Below, piece by piece: positions 41,819 through 50,228 of a DNA stretch of 64,000 nucleotides; position 1 is the stretch's first letter; the number at the start of each line of letters is the position of its first letter. A program made the position numbers and the translations under genes. The notes beneath the pieces were generated by a model. It worked only from the letters and a program-made list of their open reading frames with translations. It was not told where the DNA came from and searched no databases. Origin of the DNA: Streptomyces jumonjinensis (GTDB lineage: Bacteria; Actinomycetota; Actinomycetes; Streptomycetales; Streptomycetaceae); assembly GCF_009600885.1 (NCBI RefSeq), contig NZ_VCLA01000180.1:44319-108318 (forward strand), in the 5' to 3' direction.

Positions 41819-43015
41819 ATGAACGACACAACAGCGGGCGGCGATGTCCGCCTCGTGGGGATCAGCAAGACCTACGGCGACTCCTTCACCGCCGTCCACC
41901 CCCTGGATCTGACCGTGCCCCAGGGCGCCTTCTTCGCCCTGCTCGGCGCGTCCGGCTGCGGAAAGACCACCACCCTGCGGCTGATCGCCGGTCTGGAGGA
42001 CCCGACCACCGGCTCCGTCTTCCTCGGCGACCGAGACGTCACCGGCCTCCCGCCCTACAAACGGCCCGTCAACACGGTCTTCCAGAGCTATGCCCTCTTC
42101 CCCCATCTCAGCATCTACGAGAACGTCGCCTTCGGACTGCGCCGGCGCGGCATCCGATCGGTGAAGAAGCAGGTCGGCGAGATGCTCGACCTGGTCCAGC
42201 TCGGCGACTTCGCGAGCCGCAGACCGCACCAGCTCTCCGGCGGACAGCAGCAGCGCGTCGCCGTCGCCCGAGCGCTCATCAACCACCCCCGGGTGCTGCT
42301 GCTCGACGAGCCCCTCGGCGCGCTCGACCTCAAACTCCGCCGCCAGATGCAGTTGGAACTCCAGCGCATCCAGACCGAGGTCGGGATCACCTTCGTCCAT
42401 GTCACCCACGACCAGGAGGAGGCCATGACCATGGCCGACACGGTCGCGGTGATGAACGGCGGCCGGGTCGAGCAGCTGGGCGCGCCCGCCGAACTGTACG
42501 AGAACCCGGCGACGACCTTCGTCGCCAACTTCCTCGGCACCTCCAACCTCATCGCGGCCGAGGTCACCTCCGTGAGCGGCGGCGAGATAGCCGTCACCGC
42601 CGCGAACACCCGGCTCCGGCTGCCCGCCGCACGCTGCGCCACCGTCCCCACGGCCGGCGGGAAGCTGCTGGTCGGCATCCGCCCCGAGAAGATCTCGCTG
42701 AGCTACGCGGGGGACACCGACGACACAGACACAGACACGGACGCGACGGCCACGGTCTCCGACGGACGGAACCGGATCACCGGAACGATCGCCGCCTCCA
42801 GCTTCCTCGGCGTCTCCACCCAGTACCTCATCGACACCCCGGTCGGCCCCGCGCTGGAGGTCTACGTCCAGAACATCGAGCGCGACCCCCGGCTCACGCC
42901 GGGCGCACCGGTCACCGTCCACTGGAGTCCGGACCACACCTTCGGGCTCGACGCCGCCCAGGACATCGGCGCCGGGGTGGCGACGGCGGCCGGGAGCGCG
43001 GGGGCGGCCTCATGA
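41819..43015 (+). CDS. potA: Polyamine ABC transporter ATP-binding protein
   Basis: A 398-residue ATPase: Walker A GASGCGKT (43-50), signature LSGGQQQR, Walker B LLLDEP, H-loop THDQEE and a C-terminal TOBE region. The TOBE part contains a short Asp/Thr run (DDTDTDTDATAT) encoded by a simple repeat near 42,720. It overlaps potB by ATGA. Confidence 0.92.
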   Translation: MNDTTAGGDVRLVGISKTYGDSFTAVHPLDLTVPQGAFFALLGASGCGKTTTLRLIAGLEDPTTGSVFLGDRDVTGLPPYKRPVNTVFQSYALFPHLSIYENVAFGLRRRGIRSVKKQVGEMLDLVQLGDFASRRPHQLSGGQQQRVAVARALINHPRVLLLDEPLGALDLKLRRQMQLELQRIQTEVGITFVHVTHDQEEAMTMADTVAVMNGGRVEQLGAPAELYENPATTFVANFLGTSNLIAAEVTSVSGGEIAVTAANTRLRLPAARCATVPTAGGKLLVGIRPEKISLSYAGDTDDTDTDTDATATVSDGRNRITGTIAASSFLGVSTQYLIDTPVGPALEVYVQNIERDPRLTPGAPVTVHWSPDHTFGLDAAQDIGAGVATAAGSAGAAS

Positions 43016-43953
43016 CCGCCCCCGCCGAGGCGCCGCCCGCGCCCGTACCCCCGTCCGAGCCCGCGCCCATGGCCGTCCGCAGACCGCCGCTGCGCCGCGC
43101 GCTGATCCCGTACTGGCTGCTGCTGCCCGGTGTTCTGCTGCTGCTGGTCTTCTTCGCGCTGCCGCTGGTCTACCAGGCGTCGACCTCCGTGCAGACCGGC
43201 TCCCTGGAAGAGGGCTTCACCGTCACCTGGCACTTCCGGACGTACGCCGACGCCCTCGGCGAGTACGGGCCGCAGTTCCTCCGCTCGGTGCTCTACGCGG
43301 GCACGGCGACGGCCCTCTGTCTGCTGCTCGGCTATCCGCTGGCGTATCTGATCGCCTTCAAGGCGGGCCGCTGGCGCCATCTGCTGCTCGTCCTGGTCAT
43401 CGCGCCGTTCTTCACCAGCTTTCTGATCCGTACGCTCGCCTGGAAGACGATCCTCGCGGACAGCGGACCGGTGGTGGAGACCCTGGGCGCGATCGGCTTC
43501 CTCGATGTCACCGGATGGCTGGGGATGACCGACGGGAACCGGGTCCTCGCCACCCCGCTCGCGGTGGTCACCGGGCTGACGTACAACTTCCTCCCCTTCA
43601 TGATCCTGCCGCTCTACACCTCGCTGGAGCGGATCGACCCACGGCTGCACGAAGCGGCCGGGGATCTGTACGCGCGGCCCGCCGTCGTCTTCCGCCGGGT
43701 GACATTCCCGCTCTCCATGCCCGGGGTGGTCTCCGGGACCCTGCTCACCTTCATTCCCGCCAGCGGCGACTATGTCAACGCCGAACTGCTGGGCTCCACC
43801 GACACCAAAATGGTCGGCAACGTCATCCAGTCGCAGTTCCTGAGAGTGCTGGACTACCCGACCGCCGCCGCGCTCTCGTTCCTGCTCATGGCCATCGTGC
43901 TCATCATCGTCACCGTCTATATCCGGCGGGCCGGAACGGAGGATCTGGTCTGA
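43012..43953 (+). CDS. potB: Polyamine ABC transporter permease
   Basis: A 313-residue permease with six hydrophobic helices and the EAA loop HEAAGDLYARPAVVFRRVTFP. Its first 30 residues are Pro/Ala-rich and cytosolic. Overlaps potA and potC starts, so the transporter is translated as a unit. Confidence 0.92.
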   Translation: MTAPAEAPPAPVPPSEPAPMAVRRPPLRRALIPYWLLLPGVLLLLVFFALPLVYQASTSVQTGSLEEGFTVTWHFRTYADALGEYGPQFLRSVLYAGTATALCLLLGYPLAYLIAFKAGRWRHLLLVLVIAPFFTSFLIRTLAWKTILADSGPVVETLGAIGFLDVTGWLGMTDGNRVLATPLAVVTGLTYNFLPFMILPLYTSLERIDPRLHEAAGDLYARPAVVFRRVTFPLSMPGVVSGTLLTFIPASGDYVNAELLGSTDTKMVGNVIQSQFLRVLDYPTAAALSFLLMAIVLIIVTVYIRRAGTEDLV

Positions 43954-44804
43954 TGACTCCAAAAGCGGCTCCAAAAGCGGCTCTGAAAGCGGCTCCGAAA
44001 TCTCTGACGGGATGGTTCCGGCGTCATATCGTCGCCATCGCGGGACTGCTCACCCTGGCCTATCTGATCCTGCCGAACATCGTGGTGATGGTGTTCTCGT
44101 TCAATAAACCGGCCGGGAAGTTCAATTACTCCTGGCGGGAATTCTCCACCCACGCCTGGGAGGATCCCTGCGGCGTCGCCGATATGTGCGGCTCGCTCGC
44201 GCTCTCCCTCCAGATCGCGCTCTGGTCGACGATCGGGGCCACCGTCCTCGGCTCGATGATCGCCTTCGCGCTGGTCCGCTACCGCTTCCGGGCACGGGGC
44301 GCGATCAACTCACTGATCTTTCTGCCGATGGCGATGCCCGAGGTCGTCATGGCCGCCTCGCTGCTCACGCTCTTTCTCAACCTCGGCGCGGAACTCGGCT
44401 TCTGGACCGTGCTCATCGCGCACACCATGTTCTGTCTGAGCTTTGTGGTCGTCGCCGTCAAAGCCCGGGTGCTCTCCATGGACCCCCGGCTGGAGGAGGC
44501 CGCCCGCGATCTGTACGCCGGGCCCGTGCAGACCTTTCTGCGGGTCACCCTGCCGATCGCGGCCCCCGGAATCGCCGCGGGCGCGCTGCTCGCCTTCGCG
44601 CTCTCCTTCGACGATTTCATCATCACCAACTTCAATTCGGGCAGCACCGTCACCTTCCCCATGTTCGTTTGGGGCTCGGCCCAGCGCGGTACCCCTGTCC
44701 AGATCAATGTCATCGGCACGGCCATGTTCGCCCTGGCCGTACTGATCGTGGTCGCCGGCCAGCTCATCAGCGGCCGGCGGAAGAAGAGCGCACCGACCGG
44801 GTAA
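43953..44804 (+). CDS. potC: Polyamine ABC transporter permease
   Basis: A 283-residue permease with six helices and the EAA loop EEAARDLYAGPVQTFLRVTLP. The first 20 codons are a Pro/Lys/Ala repeat (PKAAPKAALKAAPK) using AAA and TCT codons rare in this genome. Start overlaps the potB stop by one base. Confidence 0.92.
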   Translation: MTPKAAPKAALKAAPKSLTGWFRRHIVAIAGLLTLAYLILPNIVVMVFSFNKPAGKFNYSWREFSTHAWEDPCGVADMCGSLALSLQIALWSTIGATVLGSMIAFALVRYRFRARGAINSLIFLPMAMPEVVMAASLLTLFLNLGAELGFWTVLIAHTMFCLSFVVVAVKARVLSMDPRLEEAARDLYAGPVQTFLRVTLPIAAPGIAAGALLAFALSFDDFIITNFNSGSTVTFPMFVWGSAQRGTPVQINVIGTAMFALAVLIVVAGQLISGRRKKSAPTG

Positions 44805-44882
44805 CACACGGTCGAAGCAGCGCACCGCGCGATATCGCCGGGCCGGCCGCCCGCCGCCCCGGCCGCTAAGGAGTGGAAAACC

Positions 44883-46295
44883 ATGGCCCGAGCCGCCATG
44901 AACTTCGCCGCGTCCCTCGCCGACGCCCAGCCGGTCGCCTTCTGGCTGGACGACCCGGGAAAGCCCGCCGCGCTGCCCGCGCTCACCACGGACGAACGCT
45001 GCGATCTGCTGGTCGTCGGCGGCGGCTACAGCGGACTGTGGACCGCGCTGCTGGCCAAGGAGCGCGACCCGGCCCGCGATGTCGTCCTGATCGAGGGGCG
45101 CGAGACCGGCTGGGCCGCCTCGGGCCGCAACGGAGGCTTCTGCGCCGCCTCCCTCACCCACGGCCTCGGCAACGGCATCGCCCGCTGGCCGGATGAGATC
45201 GACCGTCTGGAGCGGCTCGGCGCACAGAATCTCGACGCGATCGAGGAGGCGGTCGAGACCTACGCCATCGACTGCGACTTCGAACGGACCGGGTCGATCG
45301 ACGTCGCCACCGAGCCCCATCAGCTGGCGGAGCTCGACGAGATGCACGAGCAGGCCCGCCGGTTCGGTTTCGACGGGCTCGAACTCCTCGACCGGGACGC
45401 CCTGCGCGCCGAGGTCGACTCGCCGACCTTCCTCGGCGGGCTCTGGGACCGGCGCGGCACCGCCATGCTGCACCCGGCCAGGCTGGCCTGGGGACTCAAG
45501 CGGGCCTGTCTCGATCTGGGCGTACGGATCTACGAGAACACCCGCGGGCTCGAACTCGCCCCGGCCGGTTCCGGGATGGCCGTGCGCACCCCCTGGGGCC
45601 GGGTCTTCGCCCGCCGGGTCGCGCTCGGCACCAATGTCTTCCCGTCGCTGGTCAGACGGGTACGCCCCTATACCGTCCCGGTCTACGACTACGCCCTGAC
45701 GACCGAGCCGCTCAGCCCCGACCAGCTCGCGGCCATCGGCTGGCGGGGCCGTCAGGGGCTGGGGGACGCCGCCAACCAGTTCCACTACTTCCGGCTGACC
45801 GCCGACCACCGCATCCTGTGGGGCGGCTATGACGCGGTCTACCCCTTCGGCGGCCGGGTCAGCGCCGAGATGGACCACCGGCCCGAGACCTATCTCAAGC
45901 TGGCCGGGCATTTCTTCCGCTGCTTCCCCCAGCTGGAAGGGCTGCGTTTCAGCCATGCCTGGGGAGGGGCGATCGACACCTGCTCCCGGTTCTCGGCCTT
46001 CTTCGGCACGGCCCACGGCGGCCGGGTCTCCTACGCCGCCGGCTATACGGGCCTGGGCGTCGGAGCCACCCGGTTCGGCGCGGAGGTGATGCTCGATCTG
46101 CTGGCCGGCCGGTCCACCGAGCGCACCGGCCTGGAGATGGTGCGCACCAAACCGCTGCCGTTCCCGCCGGAGCCGGTCGCCTGGGCCGGGATCGAGCTCA
46201 CCAAGTGGTCGCTGGCCAGGGCGGATGCCCGGGGCGGGCGGCGTAACGCCTGGCTGCGGACGATGGACCGGCTGGGTCTCGGCTTCGACAGCTGA
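44883..46295 (+). CDS. FAD-dependent oxidoreductase (PuuB/gamma-glutamylputrescine oxidase-like)
   Basis: A 470-residue D-amino-acid-oxidase-fold flavoprotein: dinucleotide-binding VVGGGYSGLW near residue 45, then a SGRNGGFC segment typical of the PuuB/OrdL group, and a C-terminal AAGYTGLGVGATRFG. It follows potC by 78 bases with GGAG before the ATG, so it probably oxidises an imported polyamine or its gamma-glutamyl derivative to the aldehyde used by the dehydrogenases nearby. No glutamylating ligase is in the window. Confidence 0.85.
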   Translation: MARAAMNFAASLADAQPVAFWLDDPGKPAALPALTTDERCDLLVVGGGYSGLWTALLAKERDPARDVVLIEGRETGWAASGRNGGFCAASLTHGLGNGIARWPDEIDRLERLGAQNLDAIEEAVETYAIDCDFERTGSIDVATEPHQLAELDEMHEQARRFGFDGLELLDRDALRAEVDSPTFLGGLWDRRGTAMLHPARLAWGLKRACLDLGVRIYENTRGLELAPAGSGMAVRTPWGRVFARRVALGTNVFPSLVRRVRPYTVPVYDYALTTEPLSPDQLAAIGWRGRQGLGDAANQFHYFRLTADHRILWGGYDAVYPFGGRVSAEMDHRPETYLKLAGHFFRCFPQLEGLRFSHAWGGAIDTCSRFSAFFGTAHGGRVSYAAGYTGLGVGATRFGAEVMLDLLAGRSTERTGLEMVRTKPLPFPPEPVAWAGIELTKWSLARADARGGRRNAWLRTMDRLGLGFDS

Positions 46296-46313
46296 TCCGG
46301 AGCTGATCCGGGC

Positions 46314-46341
46314 GCGCGCCGGTCCCGCCCGCCCGGCGCGC
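46314..46341 (+). terminator. Terminator after the pot operon
   Basis: GCGCGCCGG pairs with CCGGCGCGC around a 10-base loop, about 20 bases past the oxidoreductase stop. Confidence 0.65.
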
Positions 46342-46472
46342 ACGGTGACCCAGTTCACTACCAAGAAGTAGCCGAACCCGCGTCATCGCGGACGCCCGGC
46401 CCGCTCTCCCCGTGTGCAGGAGCTCGCAGAGCCCCTGGAACGACACACGGAGCGAAGGACGGAGGCCGGACG

Positions 46473-46934
46473 ATGACTGGCTCGGGGGCGAAGACCGCGG
46501 TGGAGTGGCTGGTGTCGGTGGCGCCGGACCCGGCGGCCTGCCGGTGGGAGTGGGAGCGCAACCCGCTGGGGATCGCCCTGCTGCCCGCCGGGCGGCGCTG
46601 GGATGTGCTGATCCTGCCGGGCGAACTCGGCTACGCCGCGCTCGATGTGCTGAACCGGCTGACCGATCGGCCGGGCCCGGTGCTCGCCGACTTCGGCGAC
46701 GCCCGGATGGGGTTCTTCGTACCGGCGGGCACGGCCGGGCGCTGGCTCGGCACCGGGGTCCGCGGCGCGGGGCGGGGGACCTGGATCGTCGTCCCGTACC
46801 CGGGGCGGGCGAGCGGCAACGGGGTCCGCTGGCTGATCGCTCCGGACGGTTCCGGGACGCTCACCGATCCGGCGCTGCTGGAGCTGGCGATGCACGAGGC
46901 GGCGGCGACGCTGGCGTGCGGCGAGGGGGAGTGA
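46473..46934 (+). CDS. Hypothetical protein
   Basis: A 153-residue protein starting at ATG 46473 behind GGAGG-like sequence. It contains alternating hydrophobic strands (WDVLILPGELGYAALDVL, GTWIVVPYPGR) and no signal or membrane segment. It stands alone between two strong hairpins. Resemblance to an N-terminal bifunctional primase-polymerase domain was considered but cannot be supported by motifs. Confidence 0.65.
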   Translation: MTGSGAKTAVEWLVSVAPDPAACRWEWERNPLGIALLPAGRRWDVLILPGELGYAALDVLNRLTDRPGPVLADFGDARMGFFVPAGTAGRWLGTGVRGAGRGTWIVVPYPGRASGNGVRWLIAPDGSGTLTDPALLELAMHEAAATLACGEGE

Positions 46935-47030
46935 GACTCCGCTTACGGATACGGGCGGCGGCGCCGGGGGGCCTTTGGTCCGGGCGGGGCCCAGGGGGCG
47001 CGCGGGTCCGCCCGGGCCCTTCGACCCCGC

Positions 47031-47071
47031 CCGGGAGCCGCCCGGAAGCCGTGGTTCCGGGCGGCTCCCGG
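47031..47071 (+). terminator. 17-bp perfect hairpin upstream of the chitinase
   Basis: CCGGGAGCCGCCCGGAA pairs perfectly with its complement around a 7-base loop. It insulates the chitinase promoter from the gene upstream. The rest of 46,935-47,260 is GC-rich with several Pro/Arg-type repeats and no gene. Confidence 0.7.
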
Positions 47072-47267
47072 AGTCGTACGCCCGGCTCTGCCCGGAAGCC
47101 GTCGTTCCGGCCTCTCCCGGGGCTGGCCGGACGGCTCCGGGACGGCCTCTCCCGGAGCCGGCCGCCCGGCTCCGCCCGCCCCTCCCGGAACCGCTCGGAC
47201 GGCCGCCGCTCACCCGCCGCACCCGCCGCCTATCTCCGGAGGTACCTGCCGGAGGCTGCCGGAGGTC

Positions 47268-47295
47268 TTGACAACCTCATTGGTCTGGACCAAAT
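47268..47295 (+). promoter_or_regulatory. Chitinase promoter with DasR-like operator
   Basis: A TTGACA -35 box (47,268) precedes TTGGTC-TG-GACCAA (47,280-47,293), close to the DasR operator consensus ACTGGTCTAGACCACT. Several Streptomyces chitinase genes are controlled by DasR through such sites. The operator lies between -35 and -10, where repressor binding would block polymerase. Confidence 0.65.
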
Positions 47296-47338
47296 TGACC
47301 GCGCTCCCACTTCCATCCCCCCACGCACGGAGGCAGTT

Positions 47339-49174
47339 GTGGAACGCACCAGAGGGCGCGGCCGACGCCGCGCCGGATATCGCACCAGACTCACCGCCGC
47401 CCTCTCCGCGGCCGTCCTCGCCGTCAGCGGCCTCGTCGCCGCCGCGACCACCGCCGCGGCGGCCGACAGCGAACTCGCCGTCAACGGAGGCTTCGAAGCG
47501 GGCCTCACCGGCTGGAACTGCACGGCCGGCAGCGGCGCCGCCGTCAGCTCCCCCGTCCATGGCGGCGTCTCGGCGCTCAAGGCCACCCCGGCGGGCGGCG
47601 ACAACGCCAAGTGCAGCCAGACGATCACCGTCAAGCCCAACTCCGACTACACCCTCAGCGGCTGGGTCCAGGGCGGCTACGTCTATCTGGGGGTCTCCGG
47701 CACCGGCACCTCCGACGTCTACACCTGGACGCCGTCGGCGAGCAGCTGGCAGAAGCTCTCCACCGCCTTCCGCACGGGCGCGGCCACCACCTCGGTCACC
47801 GTCTACACCCACGGCTGGTACGGCACCCCCGCCTACCACGCCGACGACATCTCCCTCTTCGGCCCCGGCGGCGACCCGGTCCAGATCCCGGCCGTCCCCA
47901 CCGGGCTGACGGCGGGCTCGCCCGGCTCCACCTCCGTACCGCTGAGCTGGAACCCCGTACCGGGAGCCACCGGCTACAACGTCTACCGGGGCGGCGCCAA
48001 GGTCACCTCGGCGAGCAGCCCGTCGGCCACCGTCACCGGGCTCACCCCCTCGACCCCGTACAGCTTCCAGGTCACCGCGGTCAACAGCGCCGGTGAATCG
48101 GCGAAGTCCACGGCGGTGAGCGCCACGACCACCGGCGGCGGCGACCCGGGCGGCGGGCTGCCCGCCCACGCCCTCGTCGGCTATCTGCACAGCAGTTTCG
48201 CCAACGGCTCCGGCTACACCCGGCTCGCGGACGTGCCCGACTCCTGGGACGTCATCAATCTGGCCTTCGGCGAACCGACCTCGGTCACCTCGGGCGACAT
48301 CCGCTTCAGCCTCTGCCCGGTCGCCGAGTGCCCGGGCGTCGAGTCCACCGCCGACTTCAAGGCCGCCATCAAGGCCAAGCAGGCGGCGGGCAAGACGGTG
48401 CTGATCTCCATCGGCGGCCAGAACGGACAGGTCCAGCTCGCCAGCACGGCGGCCCGCGACGCCTTCGTCACCTCCGTATCGAAGATCATCGACGACTACG
48501 GCCTCAACGGCCTGGACATCGACTTCGAAGGCCACTCCCTCTCGCTGAACACCGGGGACACCGACTTCCGCTCCCCGACGAGCCCGGTGATCGTCAATCT
48601 GATCTCGGCCGTCAAGACCCTCAAGGCGAAGTACGGCAAGGACTTCATCCTCACCATGGCGCCGGAGACCTTCTTCGTGCAGCTGGGGTACCAGTACTAC
48701 GGCTCCGGCCCCTGGGGCGGCCAGGACCCGCGCGCCGGATCGTATCTCCCGGTCATCCACGCCCTGCGGGACGATCTCAGCCTGCTCCACGTCCAGCACT
48801 ACAACTCGGGTCCGATCATGGGCCTGGACAACCAGTACCACACCATGGGCGGCGCGGACTTCGCCATCGCGATGACCGACATGCTGCTCACCGGCTTCCC
48901 GGTCGCGGGCAATCAGTCACGGATCTTCCCGCCGCTCCGTCCCGAGCAGGTCGCCATCGGCCTCCCGGCCTCCACCCAGGCGGCGGGCGGCCACACCCCG
49001 CCCGCGGAGGTGAACAAGGCGCTGGACTGTCTGACGAAGAAGACCAACTGCGGTTCGTACCAGACCCATGGCACCTATCCCGGGCTGCGCGGACTGATGA
49101 CCTGGTCGATCAACTGGGACCGCTACAACCAGCAGCAGTTCTCCCGGAACTTCGACGCGTACACCTGGAGTTGA
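47339..49174 (+). CDS. Secreted GH18 chitinase with CBM and fibronectin III domains
   Basis: A 611-residue enzyme: signal peptide to about residue 40, a carbohydrate-binding module (LAVNGGFEAGLTGWNC, 42-180), a FnIII domain (185-264), a Gly-rich linker, then GH18 from 276. The catalytic Asp-Ile-Asp-Phe-Glu is at 393-397, with Glu397 as the acid. It would cut chitin outside the cell. GTG 47339 follows GGAGG. Its 3' end overlaps the convergent PAP2 gene by 65 bases. Confidence 0.92.
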   Translation: MERTRGRGRRRAGYRTRLTAALSAAVLAVSGLVAAATTAAAADSELAVNGGFEAGLTGWNCTAGSGAAVSSPVHGGVSALKATPAGGDNAKCSQTITVKPNSDYTLSGWVQGGYVYLGVSGTGTSDVYTWTPSASSWQKLSTAFRTGAATTSVTVYTHGWYGTPAYHADDISLFGPGGDPVQIPAVPTGLTAGSPGSTSVPLSWNPVPGATGYNVYRGGAKVTSASSPSATVTGLTPSTPYSFQVTAVNSAGESAKSTAVSATTTGGGDPGGGLPAHALVGYLHSSFANGSGYTRLADVPDSWDVINLAFGEPTSVTSGDIRFSLCPVAECPGVESTADFKAAIKAKQAAGKTVLISIGGQNGQVQLASTAARDAFVTSVSKIIDDYGLNGLDIDFEGHSLSLNTGDTDFRSPTSPVIVNLISAVKTLKAKYGKDFILTMAPETFFVQLGYQYYGSGPWGGQDPRAGSYLPVIHALRDDLSLLHVQHYNSGPIMGLDNQYHTMGGADFAIAMTDMLLTGFPVAGNQSRIFPPLRPEQVAIGLPASTQAAGGHTPPAEVNKALDCLTKKTNCGSYQTHGTYPGLRGLMTWSINWDRYNQQQFSRNFDAYTWS

Positions 49175-49835
49175 TCCGGCGCGTACCGCTGGAGACGATC
49201 AGCAGCACCGCCGCGCACAGGCACCAGCTGCCCACCACGTCCAGCGGCCAGTGATAGCCGCGCAGGACCAGTCCCACGCCCGTCGCCAGGGAGAGCACCC
49301 CGGCGGCGGGCAGTGCCGCGTTCCGGAGCGCCTCCGGGAGGTAGGGGCCGAGCAGCAGGGCGGCTCCGGTGTACGCCGCCATCGCGGTCGCGGTATGGCC
49401 GGACGGGTAGTAGCCGGTGGCGTCGGTCAGCGGGCCCGGCCGGTCGATCAGCGCCTTCAGCGGGACGACGAGCGCGGGGACGGCGGCCATCGCGAGGACC
49501 GCGCCCAGCGCTTCGTACCGCCGGGCGGCGCGGTCGCGCAGCAGGGTGTACGCGATGGCCGCGGCGAGCACCGGCAGCGCGATGGCCACGGCGCCGAGGT
49601 CGGCGAGCGCCTCGGTCAGCGCCCGGGGACCGTGCCCCGCCAGCGCGCGCCCGGCGCGCTCATCCAGGGAGCGCAGCGGTCCGTCCGCCGCGATCTGCCA
49701 GGTGATCAGCGCGAAGAGGGCGGCACAGAGAACGACGGCACAGAGAGCGACGGCCGGGAGGGTACGGAGAAGGGCCGGCCGCTTCGGAACAGGGGGGGTG
49801 GTTCCGAAGCAGCCGGCCGGATCGGTCTGCCGCAC
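49110..49835 (-). CDS. PAP2-family membrane phosphatase
   Basis: About 241 residues with five to six hydrophobic helices and the three phosphatase motifs: KALIDRPGP, YPSGHTATA and GLVLRGYHWPLDVVG (Arg, His, Asp). It may dephosphorylate phosphatidate, undecaprenyl diphosphate or similar lipids. The start is uncertain: I chose GTG 49835; an open frame continues to 50,072 but crosses a run of strong hairpins and lacks a ribosome site. Confidence 0.75.
   Translation of the reverse strand: MRQTDPAGCFGTTPPVPKRPALLRTLPAVALCAVVLCAALFALITWQIAADGPLRSLDERAGRALAGHGPRALTEALADLGAVAIALPVLAAAIAYTLLRDRAARRYEALGAVLAMAAVPALVVPLKALIDRPGPLTDATGYYPSGHTATAMAAYTGAALLLGPYLPEALRNAALPAAGVLSLATGVGLVLRGYHWPLDVVGSWCLCAAVLLIVSSGTRRINSRCTRRSSGRTAAGCSGPS
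49773..49818. repeat. Inverted repeat in the 5' end of the PAP2 gene
   Basis: Eighteen-base arms (one mismatch in GGCCGGCCGCTTCGGAAC and its partner) around AGGGGGGGTG. In the PAP2 mRNA it would form a strong stem early in the coding region or, if translation starts later, in the leader. Confidence 0.7.
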
Positions 49836-49902
49836 GCCCCGGGGGGTTTGGGGCGAGCGGCTATCCGATCGGTGAGGAGTTCCGGAACGCGAGGCTCCGG
49901 TG

Positions 49903-50001
49903 GTGTGCGCGAACGCACACCCGGGACAAGGCTGGGGATGCGCTGTCCCGGGCTCGCTCGCAGTCCCCTGCGAGCGGGGTGTTTCTCTCATCTGCAGAAA
50001 C
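49903..50001. other. Array of four consecutive hairpins between gabT and PAP2
   Basis: Stems at 49,903-49,920 (7 bp, tetraloop), 49,920-49,952 (9 bp perfect), 49,955-49,976 (9 bp perfect, tetraloop) and 49,981-50,001 (6 bp). They could be a structured leader RNA of the PAP2 gene or a small RNA. The remaining gap to 50,228 shows only short GGGTCCTACA repeats and no gene. Confidence 0.5.
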
Positions 50002-50228
50002 CGTACGGCAGGGGGCGGGGGGACCGACAGCCGGATCTCCATCCCGCCATCGCCCCCCCACACGTTCTTCACAGGTAGCGACCGTTCCGCCTGGTCGGGG
50101 ACCGGCCGGCAGGCTCTTCCGGAGCCGTCCGGGGTCCTACAGGGTCCTACAGGGACTTCCGGGGGGCTTTCGAACGCCGATCCGGAGGCGATCCGCCGAA
50201 AATTCGACGGGACCCCGCGGCGGGCCGG

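Noticed and set aside
46412..49174. 920-codon frame joining the hypothetical gene region to the chitinase
   Set aside because: The chitinase has its own promoter, ribosome site and signal peptide from 47,339; the upstream part has Arg/Pro-rich noise and crosses a perfect hairpin.
49903..50001. Known riboswitch (ydaO/c-di-AMP type) upstream of PAP2
   Set aside because: The conserved c-di-AMP aptamer segments were not found; only generic hairpins are visible.
49836..50072. N-terminal extension of the PAP2 protein up to 50,072
   Set aside because: No ribosome site, no membrane-protein-like sequence, and the DNA forms four tight hairpins; kept as intergenic with a structured-RNA note.
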